NCBI GenBank assembly: GCA_019359515.1
Contig: JAHHHC010000001.1
Span: 1 to 64,000 of the forward strand
Reading direction: 5' to 3'
Source: Desmonostoc vinosum HA7617-LM4
Lineage (GTDB): Bacteria > Cyanobacteriota > Cyanobacteriia > Cyanobacteriales > Nostocaceae
DNA length: 64,000 nucleotides
Below the pieces are notes generated by a model. That model worked only from the letters and a program-made list of their open reading frames with translations, was not told where the DNA came from and did not search any database. The translations under genes and the position numbers were made by a program. Of this stretch, positions 51,058-60,838 are shown piece by piece. The first letter of the stretch is position 1, and the number at the start of each line of letters is the position of its first letter.

Positions 51058-51609
51058 TTAATCCTGAGTGCCGAGTGCTGAAATCAACTCTACAGCATCT
51101 CGCCCATCACAATCTTGCAAATAAACTTTCACAACTTCCTCTTTAGCGGTCGGCAATTGCTTACCGATAAAATCAGGATGAATTGGTAGTTCCCGATGAC
51201 CCCTATCTACCAAAACAGCTAAACGAATTACTTCCGGTCTACCATATTCGTTGACTGCATTCAAAGCAGCGCGAATCGTTCGTCCTTTAAAAATAACATC
51301 ATCTATAAGCACAACAGTTTTGCCCGTGAGATCAAAAGGAATGTCAGTTTTCGCTGGAGTCCGCAATCCAATTTGGTCAAGATCATCTCGATAAAATGTA
51401 ATATCTAGCGCTCCTACTGCCACACTGATACCTTCAAGCACCTCAATTTGACGTGCTAACAACTCAGCTAATGACACACCCCTTGTATAAATACCAATTA
51501 GCACAAGCCCAGATAAATCACGCGTTCTCTCAATAATTTGTGAAGCCAGACGAGTCAAAGTCCGACGGAGTTCTTCTGATGAGAGAATTTCAACTACTTT
51601 GGCAGACAT
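51058..51609 (-). CDS. pyrR: Bifunctional PyrR (pyr regulator/uracil phosphoribosyltransferase)
   Basis: The 183-residue protein shows the PRPP loop [20 protein letters not shown] and [40 protein letters not shown], all typical of PyrR. In Gram-positive bacteria it binds pyr mRNA; in cyanobacteria regulation by attenuation is less clear, while uracil phosphoribosyltransferase activity is expected. It stands alone; no other pyr gene is near. Confidence 0.95.
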   Translation of the reverse strand: MSAKVVEILSSEELRRTLTRLASQIIERTRDLSGLVLIGIYTRGVSLAELLARQIEVLEGISVAVGALDITFYRDDLDQIGLRTPAKTDIPFDLTGKTVVLIDDVIFKGRTIRAALNAVNEYGRPEVIRLAVLVDRGHRELPIHPDFIGKQLPTAKEEVVKVYLQDCDGRDAVELISALGTQD

Positions 51610-51613
51610 ATGG

Positions 51614-51775
51614 TAATTTGTAATTCGTAATTCGTAATTCGTAATGACGCGACGCTCCTGTGTCGTTAACGCTGACGCTCGTACCTCGCTACCGCTTCGC
51701 TAACGCTATCGAGGACTCGCTCTAAGCGAAGCTATGGCGTAGGCTTTACGCTACGAAGCGCGTAATTCGTAATTT
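51614..51775 (+). repeat. Dispersed GC-rich element, copy 3 (plus orientation)
   Basis: It begins with TAATTCGTAATTCGTAATG and ends GCGCGTAATTCGTAATTT. It shares most of its sequence with 20403-20572 and, inverted, with 15268-15545. It lies between pyrR and cbiB. Confidence 0.8.
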
Positions 51776-51813
51776 CTTGTCCATTCGCAATTCCCCATTC
51801 ACCACATCTATCA

Positions 51814-52782
51814 TTACTTGTTTGGCACAATTGAGAGTATAGCGATCGCAACTCCTAACCACAACAAAAAACAATAGCGAGTTAGTTGTAGGGCATGATC
51901 AATGGAAGCGGGAGTGATGGGATAAGTAGCATCTCCTAGCAGTGGTTTTTGTTTAGCTAATCCACGATACCAATTTGTACCTCCCATTTGTACACCTAAA
52001 ACAGCAGCATAGGCGCACTCACTCCAACCAGAATTGGGGCTAGGATCAGCAACTGCATCCCGAAGACAAATTCGCCAAATATGCAGAGGTTTACCTGAGA
52101 AAAATGCTAGAGTCATGACTGTTAAACGACAAGGTAGCCAAGTCAGGCAATCTTCTAACCGCGCACTAAACCATCCTAAATAAGTATAGGGTGCTTCCTT
52201 GTAACCCACCATGGAGTCGAGGGTACTGCTTGCTTTGTAAGCTAAAGCTAAAGGAGCTGGCCCCACCATTGGCATCAATGCACCAATAATTGCATAAAAT
52301 AGCACGGCCATTACCCCATCAGTCGCATTTTCGGTTACTGTTTCGAGAACAGCTCGTAAAACTTCTGGTTGGTCGAGATTTTGTGTATCTCGACCAACAT
52401 AATTACTTAAAATCTGACGAGCTTCCTCCAACTGTCCTGCTGTTAAAGGTTGTAAAACAGTAACTGCTGCTGTTCGCAAACTCCTAAAGGCAAAACAACT
52501 AGCTAAAATAATGCTCTCTAAAGCAATTTTGAATAACGGATGTAGCCACATAGCGCTTTGAATGATTAACCAGCCGCTAAAACCGCTACCAATTATCAGG
52601 ATTATGCCTAGTAAAATTCCTGCTAGGCGTTGTGCTATGGAATTTAAACAAAATTTTTGAGCCAGTTTAGTCAGACGAGAAATTACCCATCCCATAACTC
52701 GTACTGGATGTGGCCAACCCCAAGGATCACCTATCAAGTAATCTAAAAGTGCCGCAGTAATTAGAATAACAGCTGGAGTCAT
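51814..52782 (-). CDS. cbiB: Adenosylcobinamide-phosphate synthase (CbiB/CobD)
   Basis: CbiB attaches the aminopropanol arm to adenosylcobyric acid in cobalamin synthesis at the membrane. The 322-residue protein starts ALLDYLIGDPWGWPHPVRVM and has DPSPNSGWSECAYAAVLGVQ and several membrane helices. Met 52782 (MTPAVI) is preferred because the 25 codons upstream are repeat-like (FSPFPLPFLIVISYLRR). No cobalamin riboswitch features (B12 box) are seen in the 200-base upstream gap. Confidence 0.94.
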   Translation of the reverse strand: MTPAVILITAALLDYLIGDPWGWPHPVRVMGWVISRLTKLAQKFCLNSIAQRLAGILLGIILIIGSGFSGWLIIQSAMWLHPLFKIALESIILASCFAFRSLRTAAVTVLQPLTAGQLEEARQILSNYVGRDTQNLDQPEVLRAVLETVTENATDGVMAVLFYAIIGALMPMVGPAPLALAYKASSTLDSMVGYKEAPYTYLGWFSARLEDCLTWLPCRLTVMTLAFFSGKPLHIWRICLRDAVADPSPNSGWSECAYAAVLGVQMGGTNWYRGLAKQKPLLGDATYPITPASIDHALQLTRYCFLLWLGVAIAILSIVPNK

Positions 52783-52982
52783 TTGTCCTTTGTCCTCTGT
52801 CCTTCGTAAATAACTAATGACTATTAAAAAGGGAAGAGGGAACGGGGAAAACTGCATGAGCTTTAATGCATCACAGGGAACAGGAATTTCGAGTGGGGGT
52901 TTGTTACTCCCCCAAAAGCAATAGGAAATAGGAAACTGTTCCTTGTCCCCTATTCCCTGTTCCCTTCTTAGATGACTAATGA

Positions 52983-53426
52983 CTAAACAACAAAATTAGC
53001 TTCTTCTCCAAGAGAGGCTTGCCAACTACGAGCATCGTAATAAAGATCTGCCAGCGTGATATTATATAAGGCTTCTTTGAGCTTTTGGTTGAGCCTTTGC
53101 CAAAGAGTAAATGTTACCCAATCTTCGGCTTGTGCTGGTGTCGGAGTGTGATGAGCTAAATGGGTGATGCTTTCACCAACCGACTCTAATATTTGTCCAA
53201 TGGAAATTTGTGCAGGCTCTTTTGCTAGTTGATATCCGCCAATACTACCACGAACCGATTTTACTAACCCAGCACGACGCATTTCTATTAGCAACTTTTC
53301 TAGGTAAGGTGCAGGAATATCTTGACGAAGTGCGATCGCTCTGACAGATACAGGCCCGTATGCTGGCTGTAAACTCAAATCAAGCAACGCCTTAACACTA
53401 TAATGTCCTTTGGTAGTTAATTTCAT
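52983..53426 (-). CDS. Rrf2 family regulator without Fe-S ligands
   Basis: The 147-residue protein has the Rrf2 winged helix: KLTTKGHYSVKALLDLSLQP, RAIALRQDIPAPYLEKLLIE and RGSIGGYQLAKEPAQISIGQ. No cysteine occurs anywhere, so unlike IscR it cannot hold an iron-sulfur cluster through Cys ligands. Relatives in cyanobacteria (Slr0846-type) act as global or redox-linked regulators. The target is unknown. The gap on its left has GGAACAGG-type repeats. Confidence 0.92.
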   Translation of the reverse strand: MKLTTKGHYSVKALLDLSLQPAYGPVSVRAIALRQDIPAPYLEKLLIEMRRAGLVKSVRGSIGGYQLAKEPAQISIGQILESVGESITHLAHHTPTPAQAEDWVTFTLWQRLNQKLKEALYNITLADLYYDARSWQASLGEEANFVV

Positions 53427-53849
53427 TTCGACAAGCTTTGTTGTTTAGTCAATAGTCAACGGTTAATAGTCAACTATCAATAGTCAATAGTTAAAATTAA
53501 TTACTCTTGACTTTAGACTCTTGACTTTTGACTTTTGACTAAGGATCAGTTTTGCTTATCATTCTGTATCTTATTCAAATAGACCAACTTTTTAGTGTTA
53601 GTTTAGAAAACTTAAACAAATATAGTGTAGCAGGAATTCAGAAACTAGAGATAGTTATCAAGATGGTCAGCTTTATAAAAAATAAAATGTGTTGGCAATA
53701 TTAGTAATTGTGCAACAATCCTGTCTAGGAGTGTAATATACTTGGCTAAGTTGAGATAAAAAACTAAAGGATTTTGTTCCTACTAGCTCAACGTCAGCTA
53801 AAATAAAATCGATTCAACAACTTCAAACATTCGTTCTCGACCTAAGTTG
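53427..53849. other. Promoter gap between divergent Rrf2 and cyAbrB genes
   Basis: Positions 53440-53545 contain a low-complexity run of AGTCAATAGTCAAC, TAGTCAACTATCAATAG and GACTTTTGACTTTTGAC repeats; similar runs flank the other side of the cyAbrB gene at 54270-54390. Positions 53550-53849 are AT-rich and should hold the promoters. No gene is present. Confidence 0.5.
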
Positions 53850-54266
53850 ATGCCTAAACAGAAAAAAATTGAACCCCTAGTCGGCGAAGAACTGCTCAAA
53901 AAAGTCAAAGAGCTAGAGAATCTTAGCAAGGAAGAAAAGGCAAAGCATTGTGGCTACTATACCGTTACCAAAAATGGTATAGAGCGTGTCAATATGATGA
54001 AGTTCTTAAATGCCTTAATTGATGCTGAAGGTATTCAGTTGGATAGTGCGCCCAACGCCAATGGTCGTGGTGGACGCAGTGCTAGCTATAGAATTAGTGT
54101 GCAATCAAACGGTAACTTATTGATAGGTTCAGCTTATACTAAACAGATGAATCTCAAACCAGGAGATGAGTTTCTCATCACTTTAGGGAAAAAGCACATT
54201 CGTCTGAGGCAAGTAGATCCAGAAGACAAAGAAGGTGTCGAAGAAGCTATGGAAGCCACGGCTTAA
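53850..54266 (+). CDS. cyAbrB family transcriptional regulator
   Basis: The 138-residue protein has the cyanobacterial AbrB-like pattern: a charged N-terminal half (EELLKKVKELENLSKEEKAK) and a C-terminal swapped-hairpin DNA-binding domain (SYRISVQSNGNLLIGSAYTK, then MNLKPGDEFLITLGKKHIRL). cyAbrB proteins regulate carbon/nitrogen balance, hydrogenase and heterocyst genes. Which of the two cyAbrB clades this belongs to was not resolved. The ATG at 53850 is preferred over the TTG immediately before. Confidence 0.93.
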   Translation: MPKQKKIEPLVGEELLKKVKELENLSKEEKAKHCGYYTVTKNGIERVNMMKFLNALIDAEGIQLDSAPNANGRGGRSASYRISVQSNGNLLIGSAYTKQMNLKPGDEFLITLGKKHIRLRQVDPEDKEGVEEAMEATA

Positions 54267-54767
54267 TATAGTAGTCAAGAGTCTCAAGTCACAAGTCAAG
54301 AGTTAAAAGTTTGCAATCGATAGTTATTGGTCAAGAGCCAATGGTCAAAAGTAATTAATTTTGACCATTAACTCTTGACCAAGCTCTTCTCGACGAGAGG
54401 CTGCGTCAACGGCTAGGAAACGCTTAATCAAGAATAGGTTTGAAAACCTGCCCGAATATTGGGTGACAGATCAACTAAATTTATTTATGAAAACAGATGG
54501 CATCAGCCATAAAGTTTCAATGCGTCATTCTCCAAATCCACGCCAGTTGTCTCAAGTCGGGAAACCCGCTCATATCATGTCCGTTTAAAGACTTATGACT
54601 TGGCTGACGCGGAGATAGGGAGACGCGGAAGGGAGAAATTTTTATGATAAGTGATTAGCCGGACATGATATCACGACATTGTCTCCCTGATTTTAATTAC
54701 GAATTACGAATTATTTAATTATGGGGGTTTCCTTGTTAAGCGTTGCCCGTTCCCTATTTTTTCTGAA
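54267..54767. other. Repeat-bearing gap right of cyAbrB
   Basis: It holds AAGAGTCTCAAGTCAC- and GTCAAGAGTTAAAAG-type low-complexity repeats (54270-54390) and the MITE-like element at 54572-54671. No gene is supported. Confidence 0.5.
54572..54671. mobile_element. MITE-like element with 12-bp perfect ends
   Basis: ATATCATGTCCG at 54572-54583 and its exact reverse complement at 54660-54671 bound 76 bases. The similarity of the arms continues inward (TTTAAAGACTTATGA versus, inverted, GCTAATCACTTATCA). The middle contains GACGCGGAGATAGGGAGACG filler. Confidence 0.55.
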
Positions 54768-56621
54768 TTAATTTGTTGTAGGTAAAATTGGCAAATATTG
54801 ATCAAGTGCTTGGCGTGTAACCGCCAAATTACAAGTTAATGCAATTTGCTCCCTCTCCAGTAAACCTAAAATGCGATCGGGGTTATCTCGTGCTACTACT
54901 GGTAGTTGATGCAAACCTCGAAAAGCCATGCGATCTAAAGCTTCAGATAAAGGTTCATCTCGCCAAGCATAAAGTATTTCAGTGGTACAAATATCTATAA
55001 GTATTTGACTAGATATATTATCCGGAATTCCAGTGGGCAAATTTTGATAATTTTCCCATAGGGAAAGAGCGCGGTTAACATCTTCTAGGGATATAATTCC
55101 GACTAATTGCTCTGCTTGATCAAATACTAAAGCACTGCGAGCGCGATCGCGAATCATTTCCGTAGCTGCCTCTAATACTCCCAGGGTAGCAGGCAATTTT
55201 TTGGGACAGGAGAGCATTGCATCTTCTACTAAAATTTGCTGTAAAATTTCTGTGCGATCGTCTTTCAATTCTGCAAGACCGATTTGTTGCAAATTAGAGT
55301 TAGAGTTAGAAGTTGGTTTAATTCGCTCTACTACCCAAACACTTAAACCCACAGCTGCCATTAACGGCAAAACAATCCGGTAGTCACGGGTTAACTCAAA
55401 TAGCATCAAAATAGCTGTTAGTGGCGCTCTCACACTCGCTGCTAGAACTGCTGCCATCCCCACCATTGCGTATGCTGGAGGGGCAGCCATATATTCGCCA
55501 ATGGCTGGGACTACCAAAGCCAAAATTTTGGCATAGGCTGAGCCAAAAGAAGCGCCGAGAAACATTGCTGGTGCGAACAAACCGCCGATAAAACCACTAC
55601 CAGCACTAATTGCAGTCATCAGTAATTTCATCACTAGTAATACTACCAGCAATTGCAGTGAAAACTCTACATCTTGGAGCATCGCTTGCACAGTTTCGTA
55701 GCCAATGCCCAAAATTTGGGGAAATTGCAAAGCGACTATACCAACAACGACACCACCAATAATCGGATGAATTGGCAAAGGAATCCGCCCCAAAAATTCC
55801 AAACTCTTCACCTGTCCAGCAAAACAGGCTTTTGCTATACGAATTGACCCGGTATAAGTCAGAGACACTAAACTGGCTCCCAAACCCAAGCCAAGATAGA
55901 GGGGTAATTCCCAGGGACTACGAACTTGATAAACAGGTAGAGCAAAAGCAGGCTGTGCCCCCAAGCCAATTTGGGCGATTAATGCTGCCACTACCGCTGC
56001 TAACAGTACTACACTGACAGCAGAAGTAGCAAAAGATGTAGCTCCTAATACTACCTCTAGAGCAAAAAATACACCTGCGATCGGAGCATTGAAGCCAGCG
56101 GCTAGCCCCGCAGCAGCACCAGCGCCCAAAAGTAAACGCCGTCGCTCTTGGGATACTTGTAGCACTAAAGACAACAACATCCCAAAATTGGCTCCAATTT
56201 CTACACTTGGCCCCTCTGGCCCCAAAGAAGCACCACTACCCAAGGAAACAGCCGCAGCTAACATCTTTGTGACTGGTCGTAGTTGTCGTTTAATTTCTGT
56301 TCCCTGGGAGGCGGCGATTAAAGATGAAAGTCCCGGCCCAAAATCTTGAGTGCGCCAGCGCATCAACCCAACAATCAATCCACCAAGGGAAGGAACGCAG
56401 GCTAAAGTCCAAGCACCCCAGATGCCAATCGCCCCCATCAAATTTTCTAGCATCAAGTCATGAATTAGCTGGATCAAATAGTGAAATGTGACTATCCCCA
56501 TACCAGTGCCACTGCCAATTAACACAGCTAAAAACAGCACAATGGTTTCTGGAGATGGTTGAAAACGGTTAATTATATGGGCTAAACGTGCGGAAGGTGT
56601 AGGAAAGGCAGGTTGTTCCAT
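54768..56621 (-). CDS. ClC family chloride channel/antiporter with CBS domains
   Basis: The transmembrane part (about residues 20-420) carries the ClC selectivity motifs: GSGASLGPEGPSVEIG with the gating Glu (GPEGP instead of the usual GREGP/GKEGP), AAGLAAGFNAPIAGVFFALE and GGLFAPAMFLGASFG. The C-terminal 150 residues form a CBS pair (VEDAMLSCPKKLPATLGVLE; YAWRDEPLSEALDRMAFRGL) that may sense adenine nucleotides. The start at 56621 is chosen for the AAGGAAGG site just upstream; the frame opens 12 codons earlier at 56657. Whether it is a channel or a proton antiporter is not clear. Confidence 0.93.
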   Translation of the reverse strand: MEQPAFPTPSARLAHIINRFQPSPETIVLFLAVLIGSGTGMGIVTFHYLIQLIHDLMLENLMGAIGIWGAWTLACVPSLGGLIVGLMRWRTQDFGPGLSSLIAASQGTEIKRQLRPVTKMLAAAVSLGSGASLGPEGPSVEIGANFGMLLSLVLQVSQERRRLLLGAGAAAGLAAGFNAPIAGVFFALEVVLGATSFATSAVSVVLLAAVVAALIAQIGLGAQPAFALPVYQVRSPWELPLYLGLGLGASLVSLTYTGSIRIAKACFAGQVKSLEFLGRIPLPIHPIIGGVVVGIVALQFPQILGIGYETVQAMLQDVEFSLQLLVVLLVMKLLMTAISAGSGFIGGLFAPAMFLGASFGSAYAKILALVVPAIGEYMAAPPAYAMVGMAAVLAASVRAPLTAILMLFELTRDYRIVLPLMAAVGLSVWVVERIKPTSNSNSNLQQIGLAELKDDRTEILQQILVEDAMLSCPKKLPATLGVLEAATEMIRDRARSALVFDQAEQLVGIISLEDVNRALSLWENYQNLPTGIPDNISSQILIDICTTEILYAWRDEPLSEALDRMAFRGLHQLPVVARDNPDRILGLLEREQIALTCNLAVTRQALDQYLPILPTTN

Positions 56622-56657
56622 TACCTTCCTTAGTTGAGTGGGAGGCAAGAGAGTCAT

Positions 56658-57091
56658 TGAGCAACGGGGTAAATGTAAGAAAAAATTTAAATTTTTATCT
56701 GTTACTTCTCATTGTGAGCCATGATTCAACAACCAGACAAGTTGGGGAGTGGGGAGTAGGGAAAGATACCTTTTTCATGTTTGGTTGTGGGATTTTTCCA
56801 TTGAAAACAGTCTTTGTGAGAGCGATCGCTAACTTCTTAGTGTGTAGAGAAAATATAATATTTTATAAGCTAAGTTAACGCACCACAGACAAGCACTTAC
56901 TAGAAGCCATCTGCGGCTAAATATAGCTATACTCGTGTTGCAGCCATTGAGCTATCCTTAGTAAGAAGGCAAATTTATATGTGATTTATGGCTAATTTTG
57001 GGCCATATTTCAGAGACTCTACTAAGCGCTGATCTAAATTCAATATAGCTATTGTTATAGAGCGAGTAAATGGACTAGGCGGACGAGTTAG
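56658..57091. other. AT-rich gap, no gene seen
   Basis: It contains a short GTGGGGAGTGGGGAGTAGGG repeat (56740-56760) and AT-rich promoter-like DNA between divergent genes. The plus frame at 56657-56878 has no protein pattern. Confidence 0.5.
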
Positions 57092-57478
57092 ATGAATACA
57101 CACACCTTTGATAATCATTATGTTACTTGCCCAATTTGCCAAAGAAATGCTACGCCTAAACCAGTCAAGACGTGCATTGGCTTGTTTACTTGCCCCTACT
57201 GCCAGGAACGGATGGTAGTTTGTCATAGCGGGCATTATGTCCGTGATCCGTTTACTTGGAAACAGATCATGATTTCTTCGACGCTACGCCGTCAAAGTAG
57301 ACCTTTAGCTAGGATTATAAGGGATTTTGTCTTAATTAAACGCCCTATGGTTGCTTTAGCTTTGGGAAGTGCTATTTTGTTTGCTGCGATCGCCATTACT
57401 CAAGAAAAAACGAGCTACGATCACCAAACACAACCCGTAACAGAAAAAGTCAAAGAATCGGAGAATAAATCTCCATAA
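57092..57478 (+). CDS. Zinc-ribbon single-pass membrane protein
   Basis: The 128-residue protein begins with paired CxxC knuckles (TCPICQRNATPKPVKTC and FTCPYCQERMVVCHSGHYVR), which form a zinc ribbon. A single membrane helix follows (about residues 89-107), then a charged tail (EKVKESENKSP). It is a conserved type in cyanobacteria but of unknown role. It is separate from the pentapeptide-purK pair by 142 bases with a hairpin. Confidence 0.65.
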   Translation: MNTHTFDNHYVTCPICQRNATPKPVKTCIGLFTCPYCQERMVVCHSGHYVRDPFTWKQIMISSTLRRQSRPLARIIRDFVLIKRPMVALALGSAILFAAIAITQEKTSYDHQTQPVTEKVKESENKSP

Positions 57479-57544
57479 TAATTATATTTTATTAGATATA
57501 AATCAGATAGCGATTTGCTGGCGCTGATCTTAATTAATTACAAA

Positions 57545-57578
57545 GAAAGGGAACGCTGAACAGAAAGTGTTCCCTTTC
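57545..57578 (+). terminator. Hairpin between the zinc-ribbon and pentapeptide genes
   Basis: GAAAGGGAAC and GTTCCCTTTC form a 10-base-pair stem around GCTGAACAGAAAGT. It is not followed by a T-run, so a rho-independent role is only possible. Confidence 0.5.
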
Positions 57579-57620
57579 GCTTTCCCAGTCCCCAATCCCC
57601 ACGACATGCGCTAAGCTAAA

Positions 57621-58130
57621 ATGCAGCGATTGGGTACCAATATGTTTTGGCGACAAGGGTTAGCTTTACTTTTTTTAATTCTTTTACTTTGCATGACTCA
57701 TCCTGCACTAGCAGTAGACTGGACACATCCACTGTCATTTAGTAATGCAGAGTTAAAAAGACATGACTTTTCAGGTGAAAGTCTGCAAGCAGCTGAATTT
57801 TCTAATGCTAATTTGGAATTAGCTAACTTTGCAAATGCTGACTTGCGAGGAGCGGTGTTAAGTGCTTCGGTAATGACACAAACAAATCTGCATGGAGCCG
57901 ACTTAACTAATGCAATGGTTGATCAGGTAAATTTGACTAAGGCTGATTTGAGCGATGCAATTCTTAAAGAGGCTCTTTTGCTGCGTTCTATCTTTACAGA
58001 TGTAAATATCACTGATGCAGATTTTACAGATGCAGTTTTGGATAAAGCGCAAATCAAAGAACTATGCACAAAAGCCAGTGGTGTAAATTCTCAGACTGGC
58101 ATACAAACTCGTGATTCTCTGGGATGCTAA
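57621..58130 (+). CDS. Exported pentapeptide-repeat protein
   Basis: A signal peptide (RQGLALLFLILLLCMTHPAL, cut near AVD, about residue 32) precedes about 20 A(N/D)LxX repeats (residues 40-145; FSNANLELANFANADLRGAV). The C-terminus has Cys at LCTKASG and SLGC. It may reside in the periplasm or thylakoid lumen. Its stop overlaps the purK start region (ATGCTAATG), so the two genes are translationally linked. The role is unknown. Confidence 0.88.
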   Translation: MQRLGTNMFWRQGLALLFLILLLCMTHPALAVDWTHPLSFSNAELKRHDFSGESLQAAEFSNANLELANFANADLRGAVLSASVMTQTNLHGADLTNAMVDQVNLTKADLSDAILKEALLLRSIFTDVNITDADFTDAVLDKAQIKELCTKASGVNSQTGIQTRDSLGC

Positions 58131-59299
58131 TGAGGCGTGTGGGTGTAATTGGTGGTGGGCAACTTGCCTGGATGATGGGGGATGCAGCCCAAAAGTTAGA
58201 GGTAGAATTGGTAGTGCAAACTCCAACTCAAGATGATCCAGCTGTAGCGATCGCTCAAAAAACTGTTTTCGCTCCAGTTGACGATGCCAATGCTACAGAA
58301 ATTTTAGCAACAAACTGTGATGTGATCACCTTTGAAAACGAATTTGTTAACCTAGATACCTTATCGTTTTTAGCAGAGAAAGGGGTTTGTTTCCGTCCTA
58401 ATTTAGCGTCCTTGGCTCCTCTTCTCGATAAATACGATCAGCGCTGCTATTTACGTGATTTAAGCTTACCTGTACCGCAGTTTTTCTCTCTTGAGCAGGC
58501 AAATCTGCAATCCATCATAGAAAATTTGGGTTTTCCATTAGTTCTCAAATCTCGACGCCACGGTTATGACGGTCAAGGCACTTTTATTATCCGAGATTTG
58601 GTGACTCTACAAGCGAAAATAGACGATACCACCAACAAATCACTTTTTTTGTTAGAGGAATTTGTACCCTTTGAAAGAGAACTAGCAATCATCGCAGCTC
58701 GTTCAGCAGCTGGGGAAATCGTCACTTATCCGGTTGTAGAAACTCAACAAGAAAAACAAGTATGTCGGCGGGTAATTGCGCCAGCCCAAATTACACCCAG
58801 TCAGGTAGCAGAAATCGCAGCGATCGCACATACTTTACTCAATAGCCTGGAATTTGTAGGAGTTTTGGGAATCGAGCTTTTTCTTACCACTAATGGCAAA
58901 GTTTTAGTGAATGAAATTGCACCCCGCACCCATAACTCTGGACATTTTTCCCTTGACGCTTGCGAAACTTCTCAGTTTGAACAGCACCTGAGAGCAGTTT
59001 GTGGTTTACCTTTGGGTAATCCTGCTTTGGGGTGTAGTGCTGCTGTGATGGTGAACCTCTTAGGGTACGAAAATTCGCACAACGACTACCAAACCCAGCG
59101 CCAAAAATTAGCAGAAATCCCGCAAGCTTTTGTTCACTGGTATGGCAAAACGGAATCACGGGTTGGGCGCAAGCTGGGACATGTTACCGTTCTGCTTGAT
59201 ACTAATCACCGTGATACCGCTAATACTATTGCTCAGACCGTAGAATCTATTTGGTATCCGTTAGGATACTTTAACGAAGGGAACAGCAAAGAAAGTTGA
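58124..59299 (+). CDS. purK: 5-(carboxyamino)imidazole ribonucleotide synthase
   Basis: PurK carboxylates AIR with bicarbonate and ATP in purine synthesis; PurE then rearranges the product. The 391-residue ATP-grasp protein begins RRVGVIGGGQLAWMMGDAAQ and has VLKSRRHGYDGQGTFI, LEEFVPFERELAII, and the metal-binding VNEIAPRTHNSGHFSLDACE. It starts at ATG 58124 or, better conserved, 58130, which overlaps the preceding stop. A neighbouring 6S RNA gene, seen beside purK in some cyanobacteria, was not found. Confidence 0.96.
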   Translation: MLMRRVGVIGGGQLAWMMGDAAQKLEVELVVQTPTQDDPAVAIAQKTVFAPVDDANATEILATNCDVITFENEFVNLDTLSFLAEKGVCFRPNLASLAPLLDKYDQRCYLRDLSLPVPQFFSLEQANLQSIIENLGFPLVLKSRRHGYDGQGTFIIRDLVTLQAKIDDTTNKSLFLLEEFVPFERELAIIAARSAAGEIVTYPVVETQQEKQVCRRVIAPAQITPSQVAEIAAIAHTLLNSLEFVGVLGIELFLTTNGKVLVNEIAPRTHNSGHFSLDACETSQFEQHLRAVCGLPLGNPALGCSAAVMVNLLGYENSHNDYQTQRQKLAEIPQAFVHWYGKTESRVGRKLGHVTVLLDTNHRDTANTIAQTVESIWYPLGYFNEGNSKES

Positions 59300-59301
59300 A
59301 A

Positions 59302-60522
59302 TTATGAGGCGTCTTGTAACTCAGCAGTACGTACTGAAAGCTGCTGTGTTTGATTACCTCGTTGTACCTTCACTTGCAAAGTTTGTCCTAAACGACTATC
59401 TTCGACGATGTTCTGTAGTTGTTCAGCTGTTGTGATTGGTTTACCATCGACTTGAACAATTACGTCTCCGCGTCGAATACCTGCGGCGGCGGCTGGAGAA
59501 TTAGGTATAACTCGGATCACCAAAACACCATTTACCTCTGGGATTTGGACTTGAGAGTTGGGGTCTGTGTTATTTTGCTTCGCTAGCTGGGGTGTCAAGC
59601 TGAGCATTTGTACACCTAAATAAGGGTGGGCAACTTTGCCATCACGTTGTAGTTGCGAGGCGATCGCTTTTGCTTTATCAATAGGAATAGCAAAGCCAAT
59701 ACCCATCGCATCAGGACGAATGGCTGTGTTGATGCCAATCACCTCACCTTGACCATTTAATAGTGGCCCGCCAGAGTTACCAGGGTTAATTGCCGCGTCA
59801 GTTTGAATGAACTCCAAGCGTTTATCACTAATACCAACTTGGGCACTAGAACGCTTGAGGGTGCTGACAATTCCTAAAGTAACGGTATTATCAAATCCTA
59901 AAGGATTGCCAACTGCGATCGCCCAGTCTCCCACCTGCACATTTTTAGAAGATCCCAGAGGTGCAACTGGTAAATCATTGCCAGCATTAATTTTAACTAC
60001 TGCTAAATCTGTGACTTCATCAATCCCTTGAACTTTGCCTTCAAAAGAGCGACCATCTTTAAGTCGCACTGTGACTTTATCAGCTTTGTCAACCACATGA
60101 GCATTAGTCAAAACCAAGCCACTCTTGTCAATAATAAAACCAGAACCTAAACCACGTAATTGCTCAGAAGGTGACCGTTGTGGGAGACTATCACCAAAAA
60201 ACCGCCGGAAATAAGGATCTTCAAAAAATGGATCAACCCGGCGAGTAATAGTACGTTCTGTATCAATTCTTACTACTGCCGAACCAACACGATTGACAGC
60301 AGCAGTGACAAAACTACTAGTACCCATAGCAGCATTCGCGGGTGATTGCCTTTGAGTAACTAGTTGTGGTAAATCTTCCGCAGTTGTAGTTGGTGCAGGC
60401 TCTGCTTGGGAGGGTAATACCTGTAAACTACTAACAGTGAGTAGAACTCCTAAAGCGATCGCTAATACATGAGAGGTGAGTTGACGCATAGATCTGGGCA
60501 TCTTGGGAAATCGCATAATCAA
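59302..60522 (-). CDS. HtrA/Deg-type serine protease
   Basis: The 406-residue protein has an N-terminal anchor or signal (about residues 16-38), a trypsin-like domain with His142 (LTNAHVVDK), Asp172 ([10 protein letters not shown]) and Ser250 ([10 protein letters not shown]), and one PDZ domain (about 305-395). This is the layout of cyanobacterial HhoA/HhoB/HtrA in periplasm or thylakoid lumen. Which of the three cannot be stated. The start may be Met1 or Met3. It converges with purK with only two bases between the stops. Confidence 0.93.
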   Translation of the reverse strand: MIMRFPKMPRSMRQLTSHVLAIALGVLLTVSSLQVLPSQAEPAPTTTAEDLPQLVTQRQSPANAAMGTSSFVTAAVNRVGSAVVRIDTERTITRRVDPFFEDPYFRRFFGDSLPQRSPSEQLRGLGSGFIIDKSGLVLTNAHVVDKADKVTVRLKDGRSFEGKVQGIDEVTDLAVVKINAGNDLPVAPLGSSKNVQVGDWAIAVGNPLGFDNTVTLGIVSTLKRSSAQVGISDKRLEFIQTDAAINPGNSGGPLLNGQGEVIGINTAIRPDAMGIGFAIPIDKAKAIASQLQRDGKVAHPYLGVQMLSLTPQLAKQNNTDPNSQVQIPEVNGVLVIRVIPNSPAAAAGIRRGDVIVQVDGKPITTAEQLQNIVEDSRLGQTLQVKVQRGNQTQQLSVRTAELQDAS

Positions 60523-60838
60523 AACCTAATCTAGAAGCGTAATTTTTATCTACAGTTATTTTTACAGCTTGGTTGACGTTAGCTCTGTGTTTGAGGTTTC
60601 GCCTACTTTCACCAGTATTTGAACTAAGTGATTTTTTAAATCACATGAGCTAGCTATTATCAAATTAATTGAAAATTTAGCTCAAAAGCTATTATTGAGA
60701 TTTACCCTTTCAAGGTTCGGTTTTTACCCTATGATTGGGTACTGGAGATTGGGTACTGGGTATTAAGGATTGGTATTAAGAAAACTCTCCCCATTCCCTA
60801 CCCTAAGCTACGATCTTAGTACTATCAGCAGATAACCC
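60523..60838. other. Divergent promoter gap of htrA and the metal sensor gene
   Basis: The 316-bp gap holds a short GATTGGGTACTGGG repeat (60732-60765). No operator could be fixed by eye. Confidence 0.45.

Noticed and set aside
52783-52982. Possible cobalamin riboswitch upstream of cbiB
   Set aside because: No B12-box-like sequence is visible; the gap is mainly repeat and AT-rich DNA.
57479-57620. Possible 6S RNA near purK
   Set aside because: The gap is too short and holds only one small hairpin; no 6S-like long bulged stem was seen.
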